From NCBI RefSeq assembly GCF_042434395.1, contig NZ_JBHLTP010000013.1, positions 124,001 through 188,000 on the forward strand: 64,000 nt of DNA, read 5' to 3'. This DNA comes from Pontibacillus salicampi. GTDB taxonomy: Bacteria; Bacillota; Bacilli; Bacillales; BH030062. The translations under genes were made by a program, and so were the position numbers. The notes beneath the pieces were generated by a model. That model was not told the DNA's origin. It worked only from the letters and a program-made list of their open reading frames with translations, and made no database searches. This document shows, piece after piece, positions 8,374-16,600 of the stretch. How positions within the stretch are numbered: position 1 is the stretch's first letter; every line of letters starts with the position of its first letter.

Positions 8374-8797
8374 AGAAAATAAAGGACGAGCGCTTAAAAG
8401 AGCAGAATCTAAAAATATAAGAATAATCTACATCGTCCAAACGGCGGCTATTATTCTCCTTTTAGGATGGAAGCTGGCTACAGAGGGATTTGATGCTATG
8501 ACAGCATCACCACTATGGTTTGTGTTCATAGGGACAGGAGTTCTCAGTGCTTTGTTAAGTATGAGAATTTCTATAGACCAAGAAGAATCGACTAAGAAGC
8601 CTGAGTCCTATCTAATCTATATCATCCTTTCCATAGTGGTAGGGTGCATATTTGCTGCAATCATATGGTTTACTACGAAGGACCTGGGGATGGCATTTAT
8701 CATTGGGGGAATCTTCACAGTCTGCTTTTTAGGGTCTTACACGGTCATGTATGTACTTAAGAGGAAACGGTGGACAGAAGAAATAGAGGAACAATAA
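8370..8797 (+). CDS. Four-helix membrane protein, N-terminus probably frameshifted
   Basis: The C-terminal ~125 residues contain four hydrophobic helices (IYIVQTAAIILLLGW, PLWFVFIGTGVLSALL, YLIYIILSIVVGCIFAAII, GMAFIIGGIFTVCFLGSY) and a basic tail. This is the usual membrane partner of small XRE regulators. GTG 8370 has a perfect site (GAGGAGG, 7-base spacing) and gives MKKIKDERLKEQNLK, the N-terminus I expect for this family, but that frame stops at 8418. The rest lies in another frame, and adding one A to the A5 run at 8411-8415 would join them. The alternative is a start at 8336-8354 in the downstream frame, with a poorer N-terminus. So it is either a broken gene, a sequencing error, or slippage at the A run. 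Confidence 0.65.
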
Positions 8798-8825
8798 GCA
8801 CTTCCAAGTGGAGGTGCTTTTTTTT
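8798..8825 (+). terminator. Terminator after the membrane protein gene
   Basis: GCACTTCC and GGAGGTGC pair around AAGT, followed by eight T. Confidence 0.85.
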
Positions 8826-9081
8826 GTGATGATAATACGGAAAGGGATTAGGAACTTTTTGTCGAATGCTAAGTGCATGACACACCTTCGCCTATTCGTT
8901 TGATGAAAATGTAATCCTAACGGCATTACCGTATGGAAAAGCGGTAGCTATACAATGGGATGAATGGCTGAGAAGAAGAAACCTAAACCGAACGCGCTTA
9001 ATTGGAACCATTGTCCAGTCCCCGTCACAATAGATGGAACTGCTGCCTCTTTTTTTAGAGGTGGTTTCTTTTTTGTGAAAA
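8826..9081. other. Intergenic stretch with an unassigned open frame
   Basis: No gene with a normal start is visible. The frame 8881-9033 stays open for 50 codons (includes NVILTALPYGKAVAIQWDEW) but has no ATG, GTG or TTG start and no ribosome binding site, so it may be a remnant or chance. A weak T-flanked hairpin lies at about 9042-9077. Confidence 0.3.
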
Positions 9082-9108
9082 TGAAACATTCGTAAAAGGT
9101 GTACCGTC
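9082..9108 (+). promoter_or_regulatory. ECF-sigma-type promoter
   Basis: TGAAAC at 9082-9087 and CGTC at 9105-9108 are separated by 17 bases. This is the classic form recognised by Bacillus ECF sigma factors (SigW/M/X/V class). It lies 46 bases before the ECF gene and fits autoregulation. Confidence 0.65.
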
Positions 9109-9153
9109 CAACTATTATTACGTAAGTATCGGTTGATAGAAGAGGGGAGCAGA

Positions 9154-9672
9154 ATGGAGAAACACTATTGGTTAGATGAAATTATGAAGCAGTACGGGGA
9201 TGAATTAGTTCGGCTAGCCTATACCTATGTAAAAGATGGGGAAACAGCCCGAGATCTTGTTCAAAATACATTTATGAAATGCTATGAGAAGAGTGAAACC
9301 TTTCGTGGAGATGCTTCACAAAAGACATGGCTATACCGAATTACAATAAATCAGTGTAAGGACTACCTCAGAAGCTGGCACCACAAAAAAGTAAGAACGA
9401 TTAGTTATATACAAGAAAAAGTATCCTCTACTACCCCTTCCGCAGAGAGGGTAGTAGTAGAACAAGCGGGGAATGAGGAGATTCAAGAAGTACTGTTCAC
9501 TTTGCCAAAGAAATATCGGGAGATCATCTATTTATATTACTACAAATCCTTAAAGCTAGAGGAAATAGCTTCCGTAACGGACTTAGAAATAAATACAGTG
9601 AAAACAAGATTGCGAAGAGCAAGACTAAAATTAAGAGGAAAGATGGAGGAGGCGGGCGTCCATGAAGGATAA
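9154..9672 (+). CDS. ECF-type RNA polymerase sigma factor
   Basis: A 172-residue sigma-70 family factor with only regions 2 and 4. Region 2 is around LVRLAYTYVKDGETARDLVQ and TFRGDASQKTWLYRITINQ. Region 4 is around LPKKYREIIYLYYYKSLKLE and DLEINTVKTRLRRARLKLRG (the HTH that contacts the -35 box). The start at 9154 is preceded by GAGGGG at 6 bases; the open frame from 9133 has no site. The next gene starts 11 bases before this one ends, so the two are translationally coupled. That gene is a single-pass membrane protein, probably the anti-sigma factor. The upstream TGAAAC-N17-CGTC promoter suggests self-activation. The inducing stress is unknown. Confidence 0.92.
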   Translation: MEKHYWLDEIMKQYGDELVRLAYTYVKDGETARDLVQNTFMKCYEKSETFRGDASQKTWLYRITINQCKDYLRSWHHKKVRTISYIQEKVSSTTPSAERVVVEQAGNEEIQEVLFTLPKKYREIIYLYYYKSLKLEEIASVTDLEINTVKTRLRRARLKLRGKMEEAGVHEG

Positions 9673-10639
9673 GCAAAGGGTGCACATCTTGTCACACTGG
9701 GATAACGATGAACTTCGATTTACAGAAGAAGATCGTAAGATGGTTTTTGAAAAAATTAGAGAGCAGGAAAATGACAGAAAGAAGGCTACTAGGCGGAGGC
9801 ATATCTTACCGGTAGCTCTCAGTGTGGTAATGGCAGCTTTGTTTTTTGTATTCGCTGTGCCCGCCATTATTTCCTTGAACCAGGGAGCAGAGGTGACAAG
9901 AGATTCAGCTGCTAAACAATCAGCAACAATCCAGCCGGAGGACTACGTCACTTCCTTAATCGCCTTCAAAAATAACAATGAACGCAGTACCGTCAACTTA
10001 GTGGCTAGTTATCATCCAGGAAAAAAGAAGGCAAAGGTAATGGCCTTGCCGAGAAGCACAAAGGTTGCACTTAAAAAATCAAATGGTCAAGAAGAACAAG
10101 GTAAATTACTATCTTCTTATGCTTGGAATCAAATGAGTGGTCTAACGTATAGTGTGGAAAATTTAATAAACATGGAGATAGACTACCAATTCGTCGCATC
10201 AGAGGAAAGATTTAAAGAGGTGACAATGGAGAAAGGCGGTATAGAGGTACACATCCCTGCATCCATAACCATTTCGGATTGGTCAGGTCAAAAGGAGATT
10301 CAAGTGGATAGAGGTACACAACGAATTTCTGGTTATCGTATCATGAATTTATTATCAACGGATAGCAGCCGTTCTGGAAATGTTTCTAAAGCTATTGCAT
10401 CGTCTATAAAAGGGCTTCAGCAGGAAGTTACTTTACAGGATTTAAAACAAATTGCTGTAGAGGAAGAAACGAATATGCCTGATTCCACAATTGTGAACAG
10501 CCTAGGACAGATAGAGGTAGAAGTGCTCCCAGTAAACGATGGTAAGCAGATCATAGAGGAAGATACTGGGGTATATTACTACATTATAACAGAGGAAGAC
10601 CTTGAGCAGTATAAGCACGAATTAACCACTTTTGAATAA
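9662..10639 (+). CDS. Single-pass membrane protein, probable anti-sigma factor
   Basis: A 325-residue protein with a ~42-residue charged N-terminus, one transmembrane helix at about residues 43-64 (LPVALSVVMAALFFVFAVPA), and a large C-terminal domain that should lie outside the cell. No catalytic motif is recognised in the outer domain. The N-terminal region lacks a clear HxxxCxxC zinc anti-sigma motif. The architecture and the 11-base overlap with the ECF sigma gene make it the likely membrane anti-sigma factor that holds the sigma until a signal arrives; this is inference from context. GGAGGAGG precedes the ATG. The Dph6-like gene begins 18 bases downstream, so it may share the transcript. 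Confidence 0.7.
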   Translation: MKDKQRVHILSHWDNDELRFTEEDRKMVFEKIREQENDRKKATRRRHILPVALSVVMAALFFVFAVPAIISLNQGAEVTRDSAAKQSATIQPEDYVTSLIAFKNNNERSTVNLVASYHPGKKKAKVMALPRSTKVALKKSNGQEEQGKLLSSYAWNQMSGLTYSVENLINMEIDYQFVASEERFKEVTMEKGGIEVHIPASITISDWSGQKEIQVDRGTQRISGYRIMNLLSTDSSRSGNVSKAIASSIKGLQQEVTLQDLKQIAVEEETNMPDSTIVNSLGQIEVEVLPVNDGKQIIEEDTGVYYYIITEEDLEQYKHELTTFE

Positions 10640-10657
10640 CGGAAAGGAGGACTTTCA

Positions 10658-11350
10658 TTGAAAAAAGTAATCGTATCGTGGAGCGGTGGGAAGGATAGTG
10701 CTCTTGCTTTAGCAGAAGCGTTGGACAACGAGGAGTGGGAGGTCGTTGGGTTACTATCTACTACTTCAAATGAAAGCTTCCGCCTGCCAATGCATGAAGT
10801 AAGAAGGGAGCTGCTGATAGCACAAGCGCAAGCAGCAGAGCTTCCCTTATATGAGGTATCCTTGCCCTCGCACGCCAATAACGAGTTATATGAGAGGAAG
10901 CTCCATCAACAATATAAGAAGATAGAGGAAGAAGGAGTGCAAAGTATCGTATATGCCGACATATTTCTATCGGACATCCGTGCCTTCCGAGAGCAGCATT
11001 TAAGTCAAACCGGAATAAATCCTTTATTCCCGCTGTGGGGAAGAGACACGAAGGAGATAGCTGCTTCCTTTATAAAAAAAGGGTTTCAGGCAACAATTAC
11101 TACAATAGATCAAAGTAAGCTAGGTCTTAATTTTCTTGGCCTTCCCTACAATGAAACCCTACTCGATGAGCTTCCCAAAGGAATTGATCCATGTGGAGAG
11201 AACGGTGAGTTCCACACCTTTGTTTGGGATGGACCCTGCTTCCGCCAGCTAACTCCTATCCAGGAAGGAGAAGTATTTACTACACTGAACAACGCATTTG
11301 CTCATATTGACTTATGGTTAAAGGAAGGCCCGAGTAGACCCTTAGACTAA
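10658..11350 (+). CDS. Dph6-like diphthine--ammonia ligase family ATP pyrophosphatase
   Basis: A 230-residue PP-loop (adenine nucleotide alpha-hydrolase) protein. The N-terminal VSWSGGKDSALALAEAL is the PP-loop SGGKDS, and CGENGEFHTFVWDGP near the C-terminus is the conserved family motif. Eukaryotic and archaeal Dph6 amidates diphthine on elongation factor 2. Bacteria lack diphthamide, so the bacterial reaction is unknown; the name reflects family only. TTG 10658 is the start, supported by AAAGGAGG 8 bases upstream. It lies 18 bases after the putative anti-sigma gene. A strong hairpin at 11374-11405 closes the unit. Confidence 0.85.
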   Translation: MKKVIVSWSGGKDSALALAEALDNEEWEVVGLLSTTSNESFRLPMHEVRRELLIAQAQAAELPLYEVSLPSHANNELYERKLHQQYKKIEEEGVQSIVYADIFLSDIRAFREQHLSQTGINPLFPLWGRDTKEIAASFIKKGFQATITTIDQSKLGLNFLGLPYNETLLDELPKGIDPCGENGEFHTFVWDGPCFRQLTPIQEGEVFTTLNNAFAHIDLWLKEGPSRPLD

Positions 11351-11373
11351 TGGCTGCATCCTTCTTTGAGCGA

Positions 11374-11405
11374 ACAGTCGCTTATCTTCGTGGATAAGCG
11401 ACTGT
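11374..11405. terminator. Strong hairpin between convergent genes
   Basis: ACAGTCGCTTATC and GATAAGCGACTGT form a perfect 13-bp stem with a 6-base loop. Neither side has a good T run, so termination efficiency is uncertain. Its place between two convergent genes suggests a shared stop or 3'-end protection. Confidence 0.5.
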
Positions 11406-11473
11406 GCTGTGAGAGTTTGTGCTCTTCAGCGAAAACCGTACTCCAAGTACAGACTGCTCTCAGTAACAAAATT

Positions 11474-12343
11474 CTAACCGACATAACGCTTTAAGATTCT
11501 ATCAACAGAACCCCCGTACATTTCTCCAAATAAATTTAGGTGAGCTAATAGATAATATAATTGATATAGCTCTTTTATATCCTCGTAATGTTCAGGTAAG
11601 GGCAGCTGCTCCTTATAAGCTTCATAGAACTCGATGGAGTAGCCTCCGAACAATTCTGTAAAAGCAATTTCAAAGGCGTGATCACCATAAAAGATAGACG
11701 GGTCAATGAGTACAGGCTCCCCATTTGGTCCCGCCATCCAGTTTCCGCCCCAAAGGTCTCCGTGCAGTAGAGATGGCTTGGGTTGATGCTCCAGCCAATC
11801 AGGCAAACGCTCCATCACTTTTTTTAATCGTTGTTTACGATTCGATGGTAGTAGGTCACGTTCAGCTGCTAGGTTAAATTGGGAGACGAGACGACTGTCG
11901 TGGTAATAATCCACCCAGCTCTCATACCATCCATTCGGTTGCGGGAGAGATCCTATGAACGTATCCTCTTCGAAGCCGTGCGCCTTACCATCTTGGTTAT
12001 GCATAGCAGCAAGCTGGGTGCCTAATTGTTGAAGGGTATCTTTTTGCTTTGTCCCTTCCAGCCATTCCAGCACTAACACTCCTGTGCCATTCTCCTCGGG
12101 CTCATCATAATAAAAAACCTCAGGAACACGCACCGTATTCGACTTTCGTATCAGGCTCAGCCCCTTGGCTTCCACACGGAAAAAGTGAGAAGACACCTTT
12201 TGGTTTCCTTTAACGAAATATCCTTGTTCCTTTGTGCGTACATAATAAGCCTGATTGATATCACCACCGCCAACCTGCTTCAGCACATCAACATTCGTAG
12301 TATCACCTATGTATTCAAGAGCATGTTGTATTTCTTTTTTCAT
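11474..12343 (-). CDS. Fructosamine kinase-like family protein
   Basis: A 289-residue protein of the fructosamine/ketosamine-3-kinase family, a branch of the aminoglycoside-phosphotransferase fold. The catalytic loop SLLHGDLWGGNWM (Asp and Asn) and the metal-binding PVLIDPSIFYGDHAFEIAFT are clear. VLVLEWLEG is the hinge, and GGDINQAYYV lies in the nucleotide-binding loop. Family members phosphorylate Amadori products on glycated amines or proteins, leading to deglycation; the exact substrate here is unknown. The length is normal. GGGAGG lies 8 bases before the ATG. It stands alone between convergent and divergent neighbours. Confidence 0.88.
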   Translation of the reverse strand: MKKEIQHALEYIGDTTNVDVLKQVGGGDINQAYYVRTKEQGYFVKGNQKVSSHFFRVEAKGLSLIRKSNTVRVPEVFYYDEPEENGTGVLVLEWLEGTKQKDTLQQLGTQLAAMHNQDGKAHGFEEDTFIGSLPQPNGWYESWVDYYHDSRLVSQFNLAAERDLLPSNRKQRLKKVMERLPDWLEHQPKPSLLHGDLWGGNWMAGPNGEPVLIDPSIFYGDHAFEIAFTELFGGYSIEFYEAYKEQLPLPEHYEDIKELYQLYYLLAHLNLFGEMYGGSVDRILKRYVG

Positions 12344-12481
12344 ACTTAATACCTCCCTATCTTGGACTTATAGTAGATGTACCTATTCAATGACTACTCT
12401 AAACTATAGTTTAACAGGGAAGGGGCGAGCAGGTAATGCTAGATGTGTTACATGCTTTTTAGGAATGTAATATCGATATAG

Positions 12482-12497
12482 TTTCACTAGTGTGAAA
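12482..12497. promoter_or_regulatory. Inverted repeat upstream of mtlA
   Basis: TTTCAC and GTGAAA flank TAGT. The dyad is about 100 bases upstream of the mtlA -35 box and may be a second regulator site. Confidence 0.3.
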
Positions 12498-12545
12498 GAA
12501 CTCCAGAATGCACGTAGCCTCTTACATTTCAGTCTATTTTAGTGA

Positions 12546-12564
12546 TGTCATTTGTCCTATGACA
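12546..12564. promoter_or_regulatory. Putative MtlR operator of mtlA
   Basis: TGTCAT-N7-ATGACA is centred at 12555, 29 bases before the start of the -35 box. The same arrangement occurs before mtlR. It resembles the published MtlR box TTGNCACAN4TGTGNCAA, with spacing one base longer. Confidence 0.5.
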
Positions 12565-12583
12565 AAGCTGTATTTAGATTGTC

Positions 12584-12613
12584 TTGAGAATCGCCTTGTA
12601 ACCGCTTTACTAT
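12584..12613 (+). promoter_or_regulatory. mtlA promoter with possible cre
   Basis: TTGAGA (12584) and TACTAT (12608) are 18 bases apart. A cre-like sequence, TTGTAACCGCTTTAC, overlaps the spacer (12596-12610), consistent with CcpA repression, but it has mismatches. Confidence 0.5.
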
Positions 12614-12653
12614 AGAGTTACATACAAGAAAGAGAAAAAAGGAGGAAGGCGAC

Positions 12654-14144
12654 ATGAGTCAAAAACAAAATGCGGGTGTGAGGGCTCGCGTACAGAAATT
12701 CGGCAGCTTCTTAAGTAGTATGATAATGCCGAACATTGGAGCTTTTATTGCATGGGGTCTTATAACCGCTTTATTTATACCAGATGGATACTTCCCAAAT
12801 GAGAATTTAGCAGAAATGGTTGGTCCAATGAGGGATTATTTGCTGCCATTGCTAATTGGCTTTACAGGAGCTCGTTTGGTGCATGGCTTACGTGGCGGTG
12901 TTGTAGGGGCAACAGCTACGATGGGTGTAATTGTCGGAGCGGATATCCCGATGTTCCTAGGTGCCATGTTAATTGGTCCCTTTGCAGGTCTTGTGATTAA
13001 ACAAATAGATAAAATGTTTGAAGGTAAAATTAAATCTGGATTTGAAATGCTAGTCAATAATTTCTCTGCTGGAATCGTTGGGGGAATTTTAGCTATTATT
13101 GGTTTTTATTTAATAGGTCCGCTAATGGCAGGATTGACAGCAGTACTTGCTGGAGGAGTAGAAACGCTTATTAATGCAGGTCTGTTACCGTTAGTAAATA
13201 TCTTTATTGAGCCAGCTAAAGTCCTATTCTTAAACAATGCAATTAACCATGGAATATTAAGCCCAATAGCAGTCGATCAGGCGAAGGACTTAGGAAAGTC
13301 CGTTCTATTCCTATTAGAATCTAATCCTGGACCAGGTCTTGGTATCCTGCTGGCGTTTATGTTCTTCGGAAAAGGAATATCCCGTCAAACAGCACCTGGT
13401 GCGGCAGTGATTCACTTCTTTGGGGGTATCCATGAAATCTACTTCCCTTATATTCTATCAAGACCCATTCTTATTTTAGCTGCAATGGCAGGTGGTGTAA
13501 CGGGTACTGCTACATTTGTTGCTTTCGGAGTAGGTTTAACGGCAACCCCATCCCCAGGAAGTATTATTGCTTTACTTCCATTGGCTGCTAAGGGAGATGT
13601 CTTAGGTGTCTTAGCCGGGGTTATCCTGTCTGCTGCAGCATCCTTTGTAGTCGCTTCTATCATCATGAAAGTAACAACACAGAAGGATGAAGGTGATTTA
13701 GAACAAGCTACCGCACAAATGGAGGAAATGAAAGGGAAGAAGAGTAGTGTCTCCAGCCAGCTAACGAATGCATCTGATTCAAATGAGACAGAGCAAGCAG
13801 AAGCTGAGGAAGAAACAAGTGGTACTCCGGAGCGGAATACGAATGAGGTTCCAAATGTAAATCGGGAAGAGGTCGACCGTATAATCTTTGCATGTGATGC
13901 AGGGATGGGGTCAAGTGCCATGGGTGCATCTCTATTGAAGAACAAGTTTAAGAAGGCAGATATTCATATTGATGTTACGAATATGGCCATTAACGATTTA
14001 CCTTCCGACGTAGATATTGTCATCACACATAAAGACTTAACAGAGCGAGCAATCCAAAAAGTTCCAAATGCCCACCATATTTCAGTAGAAAACTTCTTAA
14101 ATAGCCCTAAGTATGATGAGCTAATCAAGGAACTAAAGAAATAA
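12654..14144 (+). CDS. mtlA: PTS mannitol transporter, EIICB component
   Basis: A 496-residue mannitol permease. Residues ~1-345 are the membrane EIIC domain (FGSFLSSMIMPNIGAFIAWG; HFFGGIHEIYFPYIL, the conserved GGIHE substrate motif). A Glu-rich linker spans ~350-400. The C-terminal EIIB domain has the phospho-cysteine in FACDAGMGSSAMGA. It takes up mannitol and phosphorylates it using MtlF (EIIA). An AGGAGG-type site lies before the ATG. The domain order IIC-IIB without IIA matches Geobacillus/Bacillus MtlA, and the missing IIA is the separate mtlF at 16601. Regulation is likely by MtlR at 12546-12564. A hairpin after the gene probably reduces read-through into mtlR. Confidence 0.96.
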   Translation: MSQKQNAGVRARVQKFGSFLSSMIMPNIGAFIAWGLITALFIPDGYFPNENLAEMVGPMRDYLLPLLIGFTGARLVHGLRGGVVGATATMGVIVGADIPMFLGAMLIGPFAGLVIKQIDKMFEGKIKSGFEMLVNNFSAGIVGGILAIIGFYLIGPLMAGLTAVLAGGVETLINAGLLPLVNIFIEPAKVLFLNNAINHGILSPIAVDQAKDLGKSVLFLLESNPGPGLGILLAFMFFGKGISRQTAPGAAVIHFFGGIHEIYFPYILSRPILILAAMAGGVTGTATFVAFGVGLTATPSPGSIIALLPLAAKGDVLGVLAGVILSAAASFVVASIIMKVTTQKDEGDLEQATAQMEEMKGKKSSVSSQLTNASDSNETEQAEAEEETSGTPERNTNEVPNVNREEVDRIIFACDAGMGSSAMGASLLKNKFKKADIHIDVTNMAINDLPSDVDIVITHKDLTERAIQKVPNAHHISVENFLNSPKYDELIKELKK

Positions 14145-14152
14145 CAGTTATG

Positions 14153-14190
14153 AAAAGATCTGGCTTATCTAAAGCCAGGTCTTTACTTTT
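14153..14190 (+). terminator. Hairpin after mtlA
   Basis: AGATCTGGCTT pairs with AAGCCAGGTCT, followed by an interrupted T run. It may be a partial terminator within the mtl locus. Confidence 0.65.
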
Positions 14191-14364
14191 CTATTATCAC
14201 AAATCTTCCTCATAAGAGTGAGATACAGAAATATAGCATCTCTATTTTAGTTGTAATGATGGAATGTTTATACAAAGAAAGGTAAATGATATAGACCTTC
14301 ATTAAAAACTGTTCTATAAAAATGAAGACGGCAGAAAAATTCCCTCTCTTTAGTTATTAAATTT

Positions 14365-14383
14365 TGTCACGGATGATGTGACG
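14365..14383. promoter_or_regulatory. Putative MtlR operator of mtlR
   Basis: TGTCAC-N7-GTGACG is centred at 14374, exactly 29 bases before the -35 start at 14403. Spacer and distance are identical to those of the mtlA operator, suggesting that MtlR also controls its own promoter. Confidence 0.5.
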
Positions 14384-14402
14384 AACATACGATTAGATTA
14401 TA

Positions 14403-14431
14403 TTGAAACCCTAATATGAACGCGCTACCAT
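14403..14431 (+). promoter_or_regulatory. mtlR-mtlF-mtlD promoter
   Basis: TTGAAA (14403-14408) and TACCAT (14426-14431) are separated by 17 bases, about 57 bases before the mtlR start. Confidence 0.55.
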
Positions 14432-14487
14432 AAAGTGGAGAGATGGAAAGTTTTTAAATGTTGTCATAAGGAGGTGGTGGTAAGGAG

Positions 14488-16587
14488 ATGTTTGTTACAG
14501 GTCGAGAGAGAAAAATGTTAGAACTGCTGTTCACGAAACAGGCAGATTTAACGATCAAGGAACTGGCAAAGGAATTAGATGTCAGTACGCGAACTGTACA
14601 TCGTGATATAAAGGGGATAGAGGATATTCTAAGCGGATTTGAGATTACGGTTGAAAAGAGTGCTGAAGGCAACCTGTACTTGGAAGGATCAAATGCCTCC
14701 TTGAAACAACTTCGCTTAACGCTAAATCAACAACAGCCGTTAGATTACACTCCAGAAGAGCGTCAGGTTCTCATTATATCGAAGCTGTTAGAAGCAAGGT
14801 CTCCCATCAAGCTCATTGCACTAGGGAATGAACTAGGAGTGACTGTAGCCACCATTAGCCATGACTTAGATAAGATTGAGGCTAGTTTGTCTGAGTTTGA
14901 GATTTCCCTTATTCGAAAGCGAGGATACGGTGTTGAGATAGAAGGTAGCGAGTCCAGTATTCGCCAAGCCATTAGTTATTTAATTATGCAGAACATGGAC
15001 GAGCATGATTTCTTCACTTTATTGCGTCAGAACATTCAGGATTCGCCTCAAAACTTAGTGAATTCCATCTCAGAACAGTTATTAGAGCTCGTGAATAAAG
15101 AGAAGCTGATGCTCATTGAGCAACAGGTCAACCATTCAATTCAAGCATTACCCTATCAATTAGCAGACAGCGCCTATATAGGGCTTGTAGTTCATTTAGC
15201 TCTCGCAATTGAACGTATTCAGAAAGAGGAAACGATTCAAATGGAAGAAAACCAATTGAGTCGACTTCAGATGACCAAGGAATATTCATTTGCGGAAGAG
15301 CTGATTCAGAACCTGTCTGATATCTTTCACATTGCTATTCCAGATGAAGAGATTGGATATACATCTATGCACCTTATGGGTGCCAAAGCAAGATATACCC
15401 TTGACCCACTGCTGGAAGATGCAAACATGAGTATTGCCTTTAAGGCGAAACAGTTAATTTCCAGAGTATCAAAGCGATTGGATATCGACTTAAATCAATT
15501 CGAACGACTTCTCAATGATTTAGTACTGCATTTAAAGCCGAGTGTTCATCGATTACAACATAATATGAAGATTGAGAATGCTCTTGCTAATCAAATGAAA
15601 GAAGATTTCCCGGAATTATTCCAAATAGTCGGGGAAGAATTGACAGAGGTATTTCCACAGTTCAGGTTTCCAAAAGAGGAAACAGCCTTCGTTGTTATGC
15701 ACTTTGCTTCCAGCTTATTAAATCTGGAGGATATAGAAGGATTACGTGTCTTAGTGGTGTGTTCAAGTGGGGTAGGGACAGCGAAGATTTTAGCTGCGAA
15801 ATTAAATAAACAATTTAAAGAAATTGATAGTGTAGATCATCGCTCGTTGTTTGATTTGCCGCATATTGACAGAGAGGATTACGACTTGATTATTTCCACA
15901 CTGACCTTGGACGGAGACGAGGACTATGTACAAGTAAGTCCTATTCTGCGGGAGAAGGATATCCACAAACTAGAGCATGCGATACGCCGGATTCAAGTGA
16001 CAAGTCTTGTCCGCCGTGCACCTAAACAAGAGCAAGAGAGGTTGTTAGAGGAGAAGGATATGGAAAGCCTTAAACAATCTATTCAAGCCGGACAACGCTA
16101 TGCCGAAACGGCAAGTCAGCTGTTAGAGTACGTTAGTGTGGAGCGCGTTCACGCAAGCTCCATGGAAGAGGCTTTAAGCAAAGCTATTACAGGGGTTAAG
16201 GAGTATGGGATTATTAGTAATCCAGACAAAGTGCTGGGGAATTTGGTGGAACGAGAAGCAGTAGGAGGGCTAGGTGTGCCAGGTACTTCTTTGGCACTCT
16301 ATCATACAAGAAGTGAGGCAGTATCTGCCCCAGCTTTTACAATTCATATTTTAGAGACACCACTTCCCATTAAAGACATGGGGGGAGAACCGATGGATGT
16401 AGAAACGGTCCTGCTGATGATTGCCCCAGTTTCTTTACACAAAGAAGGGTTAGAAATTCTAAGTTTTATTAGCTCTACCATTGTGGAGGAAGAAGAGTTT
16501 ACGAGAACGCTCGAGTCTAGGAATGAACCAAAGATAATTCAGACTGTGTCCAATCGCATTTATGAATTTTATAAAACGAAATTATAA
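14488..16587 (+). CDS. mtlR: Mannitol operon transcriptional activator MtlR
   Basis: A 699-residue PRD-type (BglG/DeoR-like) regulator. In order: an N-terminal winged HTH (LTIKELAKELDVSTRTVHRD), a second HTH (ALGNELGVTVATISHDLDKI), two PTS-regulation domains at roughly 185-400, an EIIB-Gat-like domain with VVCSSGVGTAKILAAKL, and a C-terminal EIIA-Mtl-like domain (VPGTSLALYHTRSEA, with a His). MtlR activates the mtl genes when the PTS components are dephosphorylated. An in-frame TAA lies 18 bases upstream, so ATG 14488 is the only reasonable start; AAGGAGG is 13 bases before it. Position between mtlA and mtlF is as in Geobacillus. Full length, no defects seen. Confidence 0.93.
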   Translation: MFVTGRERKMLELLFTKQADLTIKELAKELDVSTRTVHRDIKGIEDILSGFEITVEKSAEGNLYLEGSNASLKQLRLTLNQQQPLDYTPEERQVLIISKLLEARSPIKLIALGNELGVTVATISHDLDKIEASLSEFEISLIRKRGYGVEIEGSESSIRQAISYLIMQNMDEHDFFTLLRQNIQDSPQNLVNSISEQLLELVNKEKLMLIEQQVNHSIQALPYQLADSAYIGLVVHLALAIERIQKEETIQMEENQLSRLQMTKEYSFAEELIQNLSDIFHIAIPDEEIGYTSMHLMGAKARYTLDPLLEDANMSIAFKAKQLISRVSKRLDIDLNQFERLLNDLVLHLKPSVHRLQHNMKIENALANQMKEDFPELFQIVGEELTEVFPQFRFPKEETAFVVMHFASSLLNLEDIEGLRVLVVCSSGVGTAKILAAKLNKQFKEIDSVDHRSLFDLPHIDREDYDLIISTLTLDGDEDYVQVSPILREKDIHKLEHAIRRIQVTSLVRRAPKQEQERLLEEKDMESLKQSIQAGQRYAETASQLLEYVSVERVHASSMEEALSKAITGVKEYGIISNPDKVLGNLVEREAVGGLGVPGTSLALYHTRSEAVSAPAFTIHILETPLPIKDMGGEPMDVETVLLMIAPVSLHKEGLEILSFISSTIVEEEEFTRTLESRNEPKIIQTVSNRIYEFYKTKL

Positions 16588-16600
16588 AGGAGTAATTACA

